The notes beneath the pieces were generated by a model that saw nothing but the letters and a program-made list of their open reading frames with translations, had not been told where the DNA came from and searched no databases. Of a DNA stretch of 46,960 nucleotides, positions 1 through 6,726 are shown piece after piece (position 1 is the first letter of the stretch; each line of letters begins with the position of its first letter). The stretch comes from a virus, in the IMG/VR virus record IMGVR_UViG_3300006920_000010, positions 1-46,960 of that record; one strand, written 5' to 3'. Both the position numbers and the translations under genes were made by a program.

Positions 1-123
1 AAGCATCCAGCCATTAGCTTCTTCATCCCAACATACAACAGCCCAGAGACCGTCGAATTGCTGCCCATGTATAAGAATATACGTCCCATCTTTTGGGGCT
101 TCAGACAAGGGCAATAACTCACC
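1..123. repeat. Terminal direct repeat, left copy
   Basis: These 123 bases are identical to the last 123 bases of the window (46838-46960). The duplication falls inside one small leftward gene. When the ends are merged that gene reads through without a frameshift, which supports a circular or circularly permuted molecule written with a short overlap. A genuine short terminal repeat of a linear virion genome cannot be excluded from sequence alone. Confidence 0.97.
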
Positions 124-210
124 ATTGTTGGAACTCGTTTGCTCTACACCTACTTCAAAGAAGCCGTTATTATCACCAACACCTTCACACTCAACTTTCT
201 TCATGCCCAT
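1..210 (-). CDS. Hypothetical protein, 5' part of the gene spanning the contig ends
   Basis: This is the N-terminal part of a leftward gene that continues at the right end (46760-46837 after removing the duplicate). Joined, it encodes 95 residues if it starts at the second ATG of an ATG-ATG pair (position 210; the first is at 213). An AGGGG site lies 8 bases upstream. The C-terminal half carries the segment LSEAPKDGTYILIHG and several tryptophans, a pattern seen in many uncharacterised small phage proteins. It is the first gene of the leftward early operon and faces the rightward operon across 214-340. Function is unknown; the intact join is the main support for circular closure. Confidence 0.75.
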   Translation of the reverse strand, partial: MGMKKVECEGVGDNNGFFEVGVEQTSSNNGELLPLSEAPKDGTYILIHGQQFDGLWAVVCWDEEANGWML

Positions 211-213
211 CAT

Positions 214-340
214 TCATTCCCCTACGTTAGTGTTTGGTCACAGTAATCCTTCAGTGTGTGAATGTCAAACATTGTGTTGACAGCCACCTCTTTGTGTGAA
301 AAGATTCAACCTCTAATACGGATCACAGGAACCATTAACC
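214..340. promoter_or_regulatory. Divergent promoter region with inverted TTGACA boxes
   Basis: This 127-base gap separates the two early operons. Rightward, TTGACA at 277-282 is followed after 17 bases by AAAGAT, a poor -10. Leftward, TTGACA (complement of 263-268) is followed after 17 bases by TACTGT, which keeps the most conserved -10 bases T1, A2 and T6. The two -35 boxes together form an inverted repeat, TGTCAA-N8-TTGACA (263-282), so a protein bound there would cover both promoters. The rightward gene has AGGAA (327-331) before its ATG at 341. Promoter calls are by eye. Confidence 0.5.
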
Positions 341-535
341 ATGCCCCAGCCACTCGATACAGCTCTTAGTGTAAGAGCAAACGATCAGTCGCTTATTAAG
401 TTCAAAGCGAGATGTAACCAAATGAACAGACGGTATCAAGACGTGCTGCGCGAAATGATCGATGCGTTCGTTGATGACCGGTTATTCATCAAGTCCACCA
501 ATGACTCACAAAAAGGAACGTACTATGTCGATTGA
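341..535 (+). CDS. Small protein, possible ribbon-helix-helix DNA-binding regulator
   Basis: This is a 64-residue protein and the first gene of the rightward early operon. The layout fits a short ribbon-helix-helix fold: a strand (ALSVRAN, about residues 8-14), a helix (DQSLIKFKARCNQM), a turn, and a second amphipathic helix (YQDVLREMIDAFVDD). The family assignment rests on pattern only. If correct, its place next to the TGTCAA/TTGACA inverted repeat makes it a candidate autoregulator of the divergent promoters. AGGAA lies upstream of the ATG. The 3' end overlaps the next gene by 11 bases, which suggests translational coupling. Confidence 0.6.
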   Translation: MPQPLDTALSVRANDQSLIKFKARCNQMNRRYQDVLREMIDAFVDDRLFIKSTNDSQKGTYYVD

Positions 536-914
536 AAACAGTCTGAAACGTATCGCTGATGCCCTCGAGCTTCTTGCTGCGGAAGGACCAGCGTCAGTAT
601 CAACCCCCGAGCCCGAGCCTGCTCCTGCTCCCGCACCTGCACCTGCACCTGCTCCGGCACCTGCTCCTGCTCCTGCTCCGGCACCTGCTCCTGCACCTGC
701 ACCTGCTCCTGCACCTGCTCCGGCACCTGCGGCATCAGCCCCTTTGACCGTTAACGAGTTAAACCAAGCACTGTTGGCAGAGATGCCTCGTCTCGGTGGT
801 CGTGGTCCGATCGATGAAGTAATGAAGATTCAGTTCAACGTTACCTCGATCAGCGAGCTTTCTGCTGAGCAGTATCAGGCGTTAGTTGATGCCGTGAAAG
901 CAGTAGCAGTGTAA
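525..914 (+). CDS. Pro-Ala linker protein with small C-terminal domain
   Basis: This 129-residue protein has three parts. An N-terminal helix (MSIENSLKRIADALELLAAE) is followed by a long linker of alternating Pro-Ala after a Pro-Glu start, about residues 28-70. The last 50 residues form a compact helical domain (TVNELNQALL ... ISELSAEQYQALVDAV). Similar small phage proteins sit beside ssDNA-binding and nuclease genes, so an accessory replication role is inferred. I chose the ATG at 525 because AAAGGAA (512-518) precedes it; an upstream in-frame ATG at 462 lies deep inside the previous gene. Its stop overlaps the next start (TAATG). Confidence 0.75.
   Translation: MSIENSLKRIADALELLAAEGPASVSTPEPEPAPAPAPAPAPAPAPAPAPAPAPAPAPAPAPAPAPAPAASAPLTVNELNQALLAEMPRLGGRGPIDEVMKIQFNVTSISELSAEQYQALVDAVKAVAV
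605..732 (+). repeat. Pro-Ala coding short tandem repeat
   Basis: The stretch is built from six-base units of the type CCTGCT, CCTGCA and CCGGCA, all coding Pro-Ala and mixed in order. It encodes the extended linker of the surrounding gene. Varying third positions show that selection preserves the protein pattern. Slippage could change linker length between isolates. Confidence 0.9.
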
Positions 915-2218
915 TGAGTATCCACGCTAGGTTAGGGCCAAGCAACCAACGGTGGCCCAACTGCCCTGGTAGTATCCGTGAGGAGGCTTTCTACCCTGAT
1001 GTGTCCGGCGAAGCTGCGATCGATGGTACGGGTAGCCACCTCTTGTTGGAGCTCTGCCTGATACACGGTGTACGTGCTGAAGCCTATGACCGGCAGATCA
1101 TCGGTGCTAACCATGAAGACAACCCTAATGGGTGGATGGTATCACCGGACCGGATTGATCGAGTACAAGAGTGCCTGGACTATATTGAGGCACGTGTTGA
1201 AAAGCTGAAGGATGAATTCCCTACTCACGAGGTAGTGGTTGAAGCTGAAAGTCATTCCGATCCAGGCGCTATGTTCAGTCGAGATGACTGGAACGGCACG
1301 GTCGATGTAACCATCATGGTCAGTGATGATCTACGGTGTCACTACATTGAGATTATCGACTACAAAGATGGTCGCATGTATGTTGACCCGAAGGGGAACA
1401 CTCAGCTGGTTGCATACCTGGGCGGGAAGATCCGTAAGTGGATCGCTTCTGGGCCTGATTTAATCATACCGCTCAAACCGCACAAGGTAGAAAAGTGTGT
1501 TCTCACCATTGTCCAACCTAAGACGAACCCCACTGTGCGCTCTGACAAGCCGTCAATCACTGAGGTAATCACTCAGCTTGATGACTTGTCCGCGGCCGCT
1601 AGTCTTACTGATCACCCTGAAGCACCATTGATTGCTGATGGGAAGGGTGGCAAAGGCTACTGCAAGTGGTGCCGTCACAAATCCAACTGCACCGCTGGAT
1701 CACAGCAGAGCATTGAGAAGGTAAAAGAAATGAGCACGAATATAAAAGTATTAAGTGACCTCGAAAGTGTCGCTGTCGCTGATCTCACCACGCTGGAAAG
1801 CAAGCAGCTTGTCGCGTTGTCCGACGTTAAGGATGACATGATGGCCTTGTTTACCCGGATTGATGTGGAGCTCGAGCGTCGTCTTGACGAAGGTGTTGAT
1901 GTACCGGGGCGTGCAATGAAGCCCGGTAAAGGATCGAACGTTTGGAACAGTGACGAAGAAGCCATTGCCAAAATGTTGAAAGGGCGTAAGTTTAGAAAGG
2001 ATGACATCTATCCAGCGAAACTAATCTCACCGGCTCAGGTGTTGAAGTCCGACTTGCTCACTGCCCAGCAGAAAGAGACCATCCAAAAAGAATTCATCAC
2101 CTATAAAGAGGGCACGAAGAAGCTCACTAAGGTTGATGTTGTTGAAAACCAAGCCGAGCTCATGTTCGGTGACGTGGCCCCTTCGTTGTTTGAAGAGCCC
2201 CCTGTTAGTTTTATCTAG
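914..2218 (+). CDS. DUF2800 family PD-(D/E)XK nuclease with probable Fe-S cluster
   Basis: This 434-residue protein is of the DUF2800 type, related to Cas4 and AddB-like nucleases. The N-terminus has the family signature (ARLGPSNQRWPNCPGS) and then H42 and E46. Nuclease residues follow: D131 (GTVDV), D149 and K151 (IDYKDG), and Q164-x3-Y168. Cysteines C17, C250, C253 and C259 match the split ligands of a 4Fe-4S cluster. The C-terminal 160 residues are less recognisable. The family is typically encoded beside DUF2815 and phage polymerases, as here, so a role in DNA end processing or recombination during replication is inferred. It starts at the TAATG overlap with the previous gene. Confidence 0.88.
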   Translation: MSIHARLGPSNQRWPNCPGSIREEAFYPDVSGEAAIDGTGSHLLLELCLIHGVRAEAYDRQIIGANHEDNPNGWMVSPDRIDRVQECLDYIEARVEKLKDEFPTHEVVVEAESHSDPGAMFSRDDWNGTVDVTIMVSDDLRCHYIEIIDYKDGRMYVDPKGNTQLVAYLGGKIRKWIASGPDLIIPLKPHKVEKCVLTIVQPKTNPTVRSDKPSITEVITQLDDLSAAASLTDHPEAPLIADGKGGKGYCKWCRHKSNCTAGSQQSIEKVKEMSTNIKVLSDLESVAVADLTTLESKQLVALSDVKDDMMALFTRIDVELERRLDEGVDVPGRAMKPGKGSNVWNSDEEAIAKMLKGRKFRKDDIYPAKLISPAQVLKSDLLTAQQKETIQKEFITYKEGTKKLTKVDVVENQAELMFGDVAPSLFEEPPVSFI

Positions 2219-2227
2219 GAGATAGTT

Positions 2228-3016
2228 ATGAGAGTTACTGGTATCGCACGTTACGTGCATGTCATCACCCCGTCTGCACCGAAAGGCTCAGACAAACCAA
2301 AATACAGTGCTAACGTGCTGGTTCACAAGAGTGATCCGCAGGTGCCCATCATCACCGCTGCTGTTGAAGAAGCGAAGCTGAAGGGATTTCCGTCGGGTTT
2401 CCCCAATGGTGGTCATTCTTGTTGGAGCGATCTGGCGATCACCGAGCCTGAGAACGCTGCGACTCGTGACTACATGAGCCTATCAACCAGCACCAATATC
2501 GCCAACGGTAGACCACACTTTGTGGATGATGCTCAGTTACAGCCAATCATCGACCCTGGTGCTGATGACGCGACAACAGGCAAGATCATTCATGTCGATA
2601 TCGGCATCGCCTCATACGATCAAGTCAGTAAAGGCGTGAAAGCCTACCTGAATGGTGCGTGTGTGACTCAAACTGTTGGTGTTATCCCTCGTGAAGTACT
2701 GTCAAGCAAGCCGTCAGCTGAACAAATGTTTGCCGGTCTCAACGGGGCACCACCCATGGCACCACCCATGGCACCACCCATGGCAGCACCTGCACCTGTG
2801 GCACCTGCACCTGTGGCACCTGCACCTGTGGCACCTGCACCTGTGGCACCCGCTCCACCCGCTCCTATGGCACCACCAGCGGCAGCACCTCAGCCTCAGT
2901 TCGTGATGACTGACAAAGCCACCACAACCCGTGAGGCATACCATGCGGCTAATTGGACAGATGTCATGCTGATCGAGCAGGGCATGATGCTTCCACCCGT
3001 GCAAACGTCGTTCTAA
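2228..3016 (+). CDS. DUF2815 family ssDNA-binding protein with Pro-Ala tail linker
   Basis: This 262-residue protein resembles DUF2815, a phage family related to OB-fold ssDNA-binding proteins. The N-terminal 175 residues form the core, including IHVDIGIASYD-x5-GVKAYLNG, a family hallmark. After it come MAPP and APVAP repeats (about residues 174-215) and an acidic, hydrophobic tail. A good AGGAG site precedes the ATG. It probably coats single strands for the polymerase and the neighbouring nuclease. The gene ends at a strong terminator (3023-3052). The Pro-Ala linker echoes that of the protein at 525-914. Confidence 0.85.
   Translation: MRVTGIARYVHVITPSAPKGSDKPKYSANVLVHKSDPQVPIITAAVEEAKLKGFPSGFPNGGHSCWSDLAITEPENAATRDYMSLSTSTNIANGRPHFVDDAQLQPIIDPGADDATTGKIIHVDIGIASYDQVSKGVKAYLNGACVTQTVGVIPREVLSSKPSAEQMFAGLNGAPPMAPPMAPPMAAPAPVAPAPVAPAPVAPAPVAPAPPAPMAPPAAAPQPQFVMTDKATTTREAYHAANWTDVMLIEQGMMLPPVQTSF
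2746..2845 (+). repeat. Tandem 12-base and 15-base repeats inside the ssDNA-binding gene
   Basis: Three perfect copies of GGCACCACCCAT (2746-2781) are followed by four perfect copies of GCACCTGCACCTGTG (2786-2845). They encode MAPP and APVAP linker units. The identity of copies at DNA level suggests recent expansion by slippage. Confidence 0.95.
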
Positions 3017-3022
3017 CCCACT

Positions 3023-3052
3023 CGACCGGTGAAGCAGCCGGTCGTATTTTTT
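3023..3052 (+). terminator. Rho-independent terminator after the ssDNA-binding gene
   Basis: A perfect 7-bp stem, CGACCGG (3023-3029) with CCGGTCG (3038-3044), has an 8-base loop and is followed by TATTTTTT. It lies 7 bases after the stop codon. It should end or attenuate transcription between the first four genes of the operon and the dUTPase-polymerase part. Confidence 0.88.
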
Positions 3053-3055
3053 ACA

Positions 3056-3146
3056 TGAAGGTGCTGGAGCGCACAGGTTCGATTCCTGTAAATGTCTGGA
3101 TGACCGGGTTTGATTCCCGATGAGAGTTCGATTCTCTCGACCTTCA
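3056..3146 (+). ncRNA. tRNA-like element with three T-arm hairpins
   Basis: Three hairpins carry 7-base loops of the tRNA T-loop type. They are ACAGG-TTCGATT-CCTGT (3073-3089), CGGG-TTTGATT-CCCG (3105-3119) and GAGAG-TTCGATT-CTCTC (3122-3138). They are enclosed by a 7-bp acceptor-like stem, TGAAGGT (3056-3062) with ACCTTCA (3140-3146). The third T-arm sits one base from the acceptor strand, close to tRNA geometry. No normal D-arm or anticodon arm fits; read as an anticodon loop, the middle loop would present TGA. No CCA is encoded. It may be a fused remnant of tRNA genes or a structured phage RNA. Structure is by eye; function is unknown. Confidence 0.55.
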
Positions 3147-3164
3147 CTTAAACAGGTACTCACC

Positions 3165-3365
3165 ATGAGTCTTTATGAGCCAGCAAGCAAACGCAACCGT
3201 CACACTGGTCGCATCAACGCGTACAAGCGTGACATTCTCGACAAGGCTAAGAAGAACGTCTTTGTCTGCGCACAGGGTCACACGTACTCTGCCGCACAGG
3301 TTGGCACGAAACTTAATGCTGATCACCAGCGATACAGCGGGTGGTCAATCGTTCGACAATTTTAA
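3165..3365 (+). CDS. Hypothetical protein, 66 residues
   Basis: This is a small basic protein whose N-terminus is rich in Arg and Lys (SKRNRHTGRINAYKRDILDKAKKN). A short region follows with a cysteine, two histidines and a C-terminal aromatic patch. I recognise no family. The ATG at 3165 has only a modest upstream AGG; an earlier in-frame start would fall inside the tRNA-like element. It lies between that element and dUTPase, in the same direction, with a 25-base gap to dut. Confidence 0.6.
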   Translation: MSLYEPASKRNRHTGRINAYKRDILDKAKKNVFVCAQGHTYSAAQVGTKLNADHQRYSGWSIVRQF

Positions 3366-3390
3366 ACAACTCTACGCTAGGAGTATCACC

Positions 3391-3828
3391 ATGATTAAAG
3401 TAAAAAGATTACACTCAGCAGTCTCGATCCCGACGCGTGCCAGTGCTGAAGCTGCCGGGTTCGACCTTCGTGCTGACTTGTCTCATCGACAACGTTTAGT
3501 GATAGCCCCCGGTCACCGTGAGTTAATCGGTACAGGGATTCAAGTCGAGCTGCCTGAAGGTACCGTGGGCATGATTAGACCACGCAGCGGATTAGCACTA
3601 AGACACGGCATCGATGTAATGGCGGGTGTGATTGACGCTGACTACCGGGGCGAGCTCCTGGTTGTGCTCATCAACCACGGCCAGGATGCTGTCACCATTG
3701 ATCCAAACGAGCGGATAGCTCAGCTGGTTGTACAAGAGTTACCCGATAACTATCGCATGATCGAGGTCGATGAGATCGGTGATACCGTGCGCGGTGACTC
3801 AGGTTACGGAAGCACGGGCAGAAGCTGA
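3391..3828 (+). CDS. dut: dUTP diphosphatase (dUTPase), trimeric type
   Basis: This 145-residue enzyme hydrolyses dUTP to dUMP and pyrophosphate, keeping uracil out of phage DNA and feeding dTTP synthesis. All five motifs are present in order: AGFDLRA (22-28), PRSGLA (64-69), GVIDADYRGEL (79-89, catalytic Asp83), RIAQLVV (108-114) and RGDSGYGSTG (134-143). The last motif supplies the glycine-rich arm that closes over a neighbouring subunit's active site. The length is typical of the trimeric family. AGGAG (3379-3383) sits correctly before the ATG. The stop overlaps the DNA polymerase start, so the two are likely co-translated. Confidence 0.96.
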   Translation: MIKVKRLHSAVSIPTRASAEAAGFDLRADLSHRQRLVIAPGHRELIGTGIQVELPEGTVGMIRPRSGLALRHGIDVMAGVIDADYRGELLVVLINHGQDAVTIDPNERIAQLVVQELPDNYRMIEVDEIGDTVRGDSGYGSTGRS

Positions 3829-5795
3829 TGATCGATTTTATCTTCAACCTCACCCCCGGCGATGTGGTCTACGACATTGAGACCTATCCCAACTGTTTCA
3901 CTTTCACAGCGATTCACTGTGAGACCGAGCAGGTGTGGAGGTTCGAGATCAGCCCCAGACGCAACGATCTGCATTGGCTGTGCTTGTTCATGGACACACT
4001 GGCTCGGCTGAACTGTCGCATGGTGGGATTCAACAGCGAGAGCTTTGACTACCCGGTGATCCATAGCATCCATCAAGGCCTGCTCCCCACCGTGGAAGGT
4101 ATTTACAGTAAGGCGATGGCCATCATTAAAGGTCGCCCCTTCGATCACATGGTGTGGGCTGACAACCGCGTCGTCACCCAGCTTGACCTTTTTAAGATCC
4201 ACCACTTCGACAACATGGCTCGATCCACAAGCCTGAAGATGCTCGAGTTCAACATGCGAATGGACAACATCGAGGACCTACCCTTCCCGGTGGGCACCAC
4301 GCTCACCTCAGAGCAGATGGATATACTGTTGGCATACAACTTGCATGACTGTCGCGCCACGCTGCTGTTTTACCGCGAATCAATAGACAAGATTCGACTG
4401 CGTGAGGAGGTGACTGTTGAGTACGGGATCGATTGTTTGAACTTCAACGACACCAAGATCGGCAAGCAGTACTTCATTCAGAAGCTGGAAGAACACACCC
4501 CCGGCTGCTGCTACAAGCGGGTCAACGGTGTTAAGCGAATGGTGCAGACGGTGCGGGAGCAGATCGTTGTCAAAGACATACTGCTGGACTACATACATTT
4601 CACTCACCCTGAGTTCCAACGAATTCACCAATGGTTTAAAGACAAGATCATCGTCGGCACTAAGGGTGTGATCAAGGACATCAACTGCACTGTCAACGGG
4701 TTCCAGTTTGACTTTGGCACCGGGGGGATTCATGGGTCAGTAGAGCCGCAGGTCGTACATTCTGACGATCAGTACTGCATCATCGACATCGATGTGGCCA
4801 GTTACTACCCCAACCTTGCCATCGCTAACGGACTGTACCCTGCTCACCTGGGGGAAGCCTTCTGTGATATCTACGCCGACGTGTACAAGCAACGTCAGCA
4901 GCACGCTAAGGGCACCGCTGGCAACGCAATGCTGAAGCTGGCACTCAATGGTACCTATGGTGACAGCAACAACGAGTACAGCCCATTGTATGACCCTCAG
5001 TACACGATGGCGATCACCGTCAACGGTCAGCTGCTGTTGTGCATGTTAGCTGAAGTGCTGATGGCAAACCTTGACGTTCAGATGATCCAGGTCAACACGG
5101 ACGGTGTGACAATACGCTGCCCCCATAAAGATCAACAGTGGGTCAGTGACGTGTGCCGCTGGTGGGAGTCAGTCACTAAGCTGACGCTTGAGGAAGCAGT
5201 CTACTCTCGTATGTTCATCCGTGATGTGAACAACTACATCGCTGAGTACGAGGACGGCAAGTTAAAACGCAAAGGAGCGTATGAATATGAGCTCGACTGG
5301 CACCAAAACCATAGCGCACTCATCGTCAAGAAAGCAGCAGAAGCAGCACTTGTCCACGGTGAAGACATTAGAGAATTCATCACCGGTCATGCCGACACCT
5401 ATGACTTCTTCCTACGTGCAAAAGTGCCACGAGCATCTCACCTCGAGCTTGGCAACGAAAGAGTGGGCAATATTGTTCGATACTATATTAGCACCGCTGG
5501 TAGACCGCTTGAAAAAGTCATGCCCCCAGCAGGACCAGAAGGCGAATACAAACGAGCCAACTGTCTAACTGAGGAGTACTATCAAACCGTCAAGGCTGAG
5601 ATTGGCAGCGGTGTCTGGGATGAACGCATCCACACCAAGAACAAATCAGTGTATGAGACACGGCGCATGGGCATCAACACCGGGTGGATGGTGACGCTTC
5701 AAAACAAGACTGACGACATACCCCTGTTTGATTTGAACTACGAGTGGTACATCAAAGAAGCCGAGAAGCTAGTTAACTTAATGAAGGATGACTGA
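3828..5795 (+). CDS. Family B DNA polymerase with 3'-5' exonuclease
   Basis: This 655-residue replicative polymerase starts with a DEDD exonuclease: D16 and E18 (YDIETYPN), Exo II around N69-D74 (GFNSESFDYP) and Exo III Y170-D174. The polymerase half has motif A D322-VASYYP, motif B KLALNGTYG (370-378) and motif C NTDG (423-426). In motif C the first residue of the usual DTDS is Asn, but the catalytic Asp425 is kept. It is short for the family. No terminal protein gene is evident, and a primase is present at 42423-44969, so RNA-primed rather than protein-primed synthesis is inferred. It overlaps dut at its start. Confidence 0.92.
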   Translation: MIDFIFNLTPGDVVYDIETYPNCFTFTAIHCETEQVWRFEISPRRNDLHWLCLFMDTLARLNCRMVGFNSESFDYPVIHSIHQGLLPTVEGIYSKAMAIIKGRPFDHMVWADNRVVTQLDLFKIHHFDNMARSTSLKMLEFNMRMDNIEDLPFPVGTTLTSEQMDILLAYNLHDCRATLLFYRESIDKIRLREEVTVEYGIDCLNFNDTKIGKQYFIQKLEEHTPGCCYKRVNGVKRMVQTVREQIVVKDILLDYIHFTHPEFQRIHQWFKDKIIVGTKGVIKDINCTVNGFQFDFGTGGIHGSVEPQVVHSDDQYCIIDIDVASYYPNLAIANGLYPAHLGEAFCDIYADVYKQRQQHAKGTAGNAMLKLALNGTYGDSNNEYSPLYDPQYTMAITVNGQLLLCMLAEVLMANLDVQMIQVNTDGVTIRCPHKDQQWVSDVCRWWESVTKLTLEEAVYSRMFIRDVNNYIAEYEDGKLKRKGAYEYELDWHQNHSALIVKKAAEAALVHGEDIREFITGHADTYDFFLRAKVPRASHLELGNERVGNIVRYYISTAGRPLEKVMPPAGPEGEYKRANCLTEEYYQTVKAEIGSGVWDERIHTKNKSVYETRRMGINTGWMVTLQNKTDDIPLFDLNYEWYIKEAEKLVNLMKDD

Positions 5796-5796
5796 G

Positions 5797-6114
5797 ATGA
5801 ATACAGAAATAACAATCAAGTACGCCAATGGTGAAGTACGCACCCTCACCGCTGATGACAACTTAGAAGAACGAATTCTCAACAATGAGATGTTCAGCAT
5901 CAGCACCATGCACCCTGACGCTGCTGAAGTTGCCAAGATGTACGTCGGTAATCCACTGTCTGCATTGGGACACATGCTTTTATTAAGGCTTGAGTACCAG
6001 CGAGAAGAATGCCCTGAGTTCACCATCGAGGCGCTTAACCAGTGTATTCAACTGCTCGCTGAAGAGCTGTCTTCACTCACAACCAACCATGAGTTTACCA
6101 ATGGGGACTCGTGA
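5797..6114 (+). CDS. Hypothetical acidic protein, 105 residues
   Basis: I do not recognise this protein. It begins with a predicted beta segment (TEITIKYANGEVRTLTA) and ends in an acidic helical region (EALNQCIQLLAEELSSL). It lies directly behind the polymerase. AGGATG (5785-5790) supports the ATG at 5797; an earlier in-frame ATG at 5788 overlaps the polymerase stop and is less well placed. Its end overlaps the VRR-NUC gene. The context suggests an accessory replication protein, but nothing in the sequence proves it. Confidence 0.75.
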   Translation: MNTEITIKYANGEVRTLTADDNLEERILNNEMFSISTMHPDAAEVAKMYVGNPLSALGHMLLLRLEYQREECPEFTIEALNQCIQLLAEELSSLTTNHEFTNGDS

Positions 6115-6406
6115 GAATAACGTTGAGACCTACTTCGACGACGAAGTGAAGAGGGTGGGCGGCATGACTCGCAAGTGGGTCTCACCAGGGCACTCCGGTG
6201 TACCGGATCGGATCGTGATCATCAAGGGTCACGTCTGGTTCGTTGAAATCAAAACGTCTGACGGGATAGTATCGACACCCCAGCAGCGAGAGATCAACCG
6301 CTTGAGGAAGCACGGCGCAGCTGCCACTGTTGTGCGAGGGCACACCGGGGTGGATAGCTTCATTAGAGAAGCTGTCCGCGATATAAATCCACGAACTGTT
6401 TATTAA
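6101..6406 (+). CDS. VRR-NUC domain nuclease
   Basis: This is a single-domain VRR-NUC protein of 101 residues from the ATG at 6101; an in-frame ATG at 6089 is also possible. The fold belongs to the PD-(D/E)XK nucleases. The signature is clear: GVPDRIV (33-39, metal-binding Asp36), then VEIKTSDG with Glu49 and Lys51, then Gln61. Stand-alone phage VRR-NUC proteins are linked to cleavage of branched DNA or replication intermediates. It lies between polymerase and helicase genes, as in many phages. It overlaps the previous gene by 14 bases and has no obvious ribosome-binding site of its own, so coupled translation is likely. Confidence 0.9.
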   Translation: MGTRENNVETYFDDEVKRVGGMTRKWVSPGHSGVPDRIVIIKGHVWFVEIKTSDGIVSTPQQREINRLRKHGAAATVVRGHTGVDSFIREAVRDINPRTVY

Positions 6407-6426
6407 TAACCACTAGGAGTACGACG

Positions 6427-6726
6427 ATGAACTTTTTATTCATGAGTGATTTTTGTAAGTTAGCTCACATGTCACAAAGTAAAACCGAACAGACAGTGGA
6501 CCGGCTGAAGAGGATGGGCGTCGAGCCGATGGCCTGGATCGCAGGAGAGCGTGATGGTGGACCATTCAACAGACCACTGTATGTGTTGGCACAGCTAAAA
6601 ATTATCGAGGCTCACAACGCCACGCGGAACTTGCCGTCACCGGGCAAGACAGACGGTCGAATAGATGAGATGCAAAAGCAGCTCGATCAGCTGGTGGAAA
6701 AATTCACAACAGGTGACAAGGTATGA
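6427..6726 (+). CDS. Hypothetical protein, 99 residues, C-terminal coiled coil
   Basis: The protein has no family I recognise. Residues 10-35 (CKLAHMSQSKTEQTVDRLKRMGVEP) could form a small helix-turn-helix-like unit, and residues 78-95 (GRIDEMQKQLDQLVEKF) a short coiled coil suited to dimerisation. A DNA-binding or adaptor role is a guess. AGGAG is well placed before the ATG. Its stop overlaps the next ATG by four bases (ATGA). Confidence 0.75.
   Translation: MNFLFMSDFCKLAHMSQSKTEQTVDRLKRMGVEPMAWIAGERDGGPFNRPLYVLAQLKIIEAHNATRNLPSPGKTDGRIDEMQKQLDQLVEKFTTGDKV

Noticed and set aside
462-524. Upstream extension of the Pro-Ala protein to ATG 462
   Set aside because: It lies within the preceding gene; the ATG at 525 has AAAGGAA at the right distance and gives a typical N-terminal helix.
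3056-3146. Normal tRNA gene, possibly Ser with TGA anticodon
   Set aside because: The anticodon-like stem has only four pairs, position 37 would be T, no D-arm forms and CCA is lacking. It is therefore listed as tRNA-like.
2714-3166. Leftward 150-residue frame opposite the ssDNA-binding gene
   Set aside because: It is the antisense shadow of the repeat linker (His-Cys-Arg repeats) and of the tRNA-like element; it has no start context.
3175-3390. N-terminal extension of dUTPase
   Set aside because: The extension would be the shadow of the 3165-3365 gene. The family length and AGGAG support the ATG at 3391.
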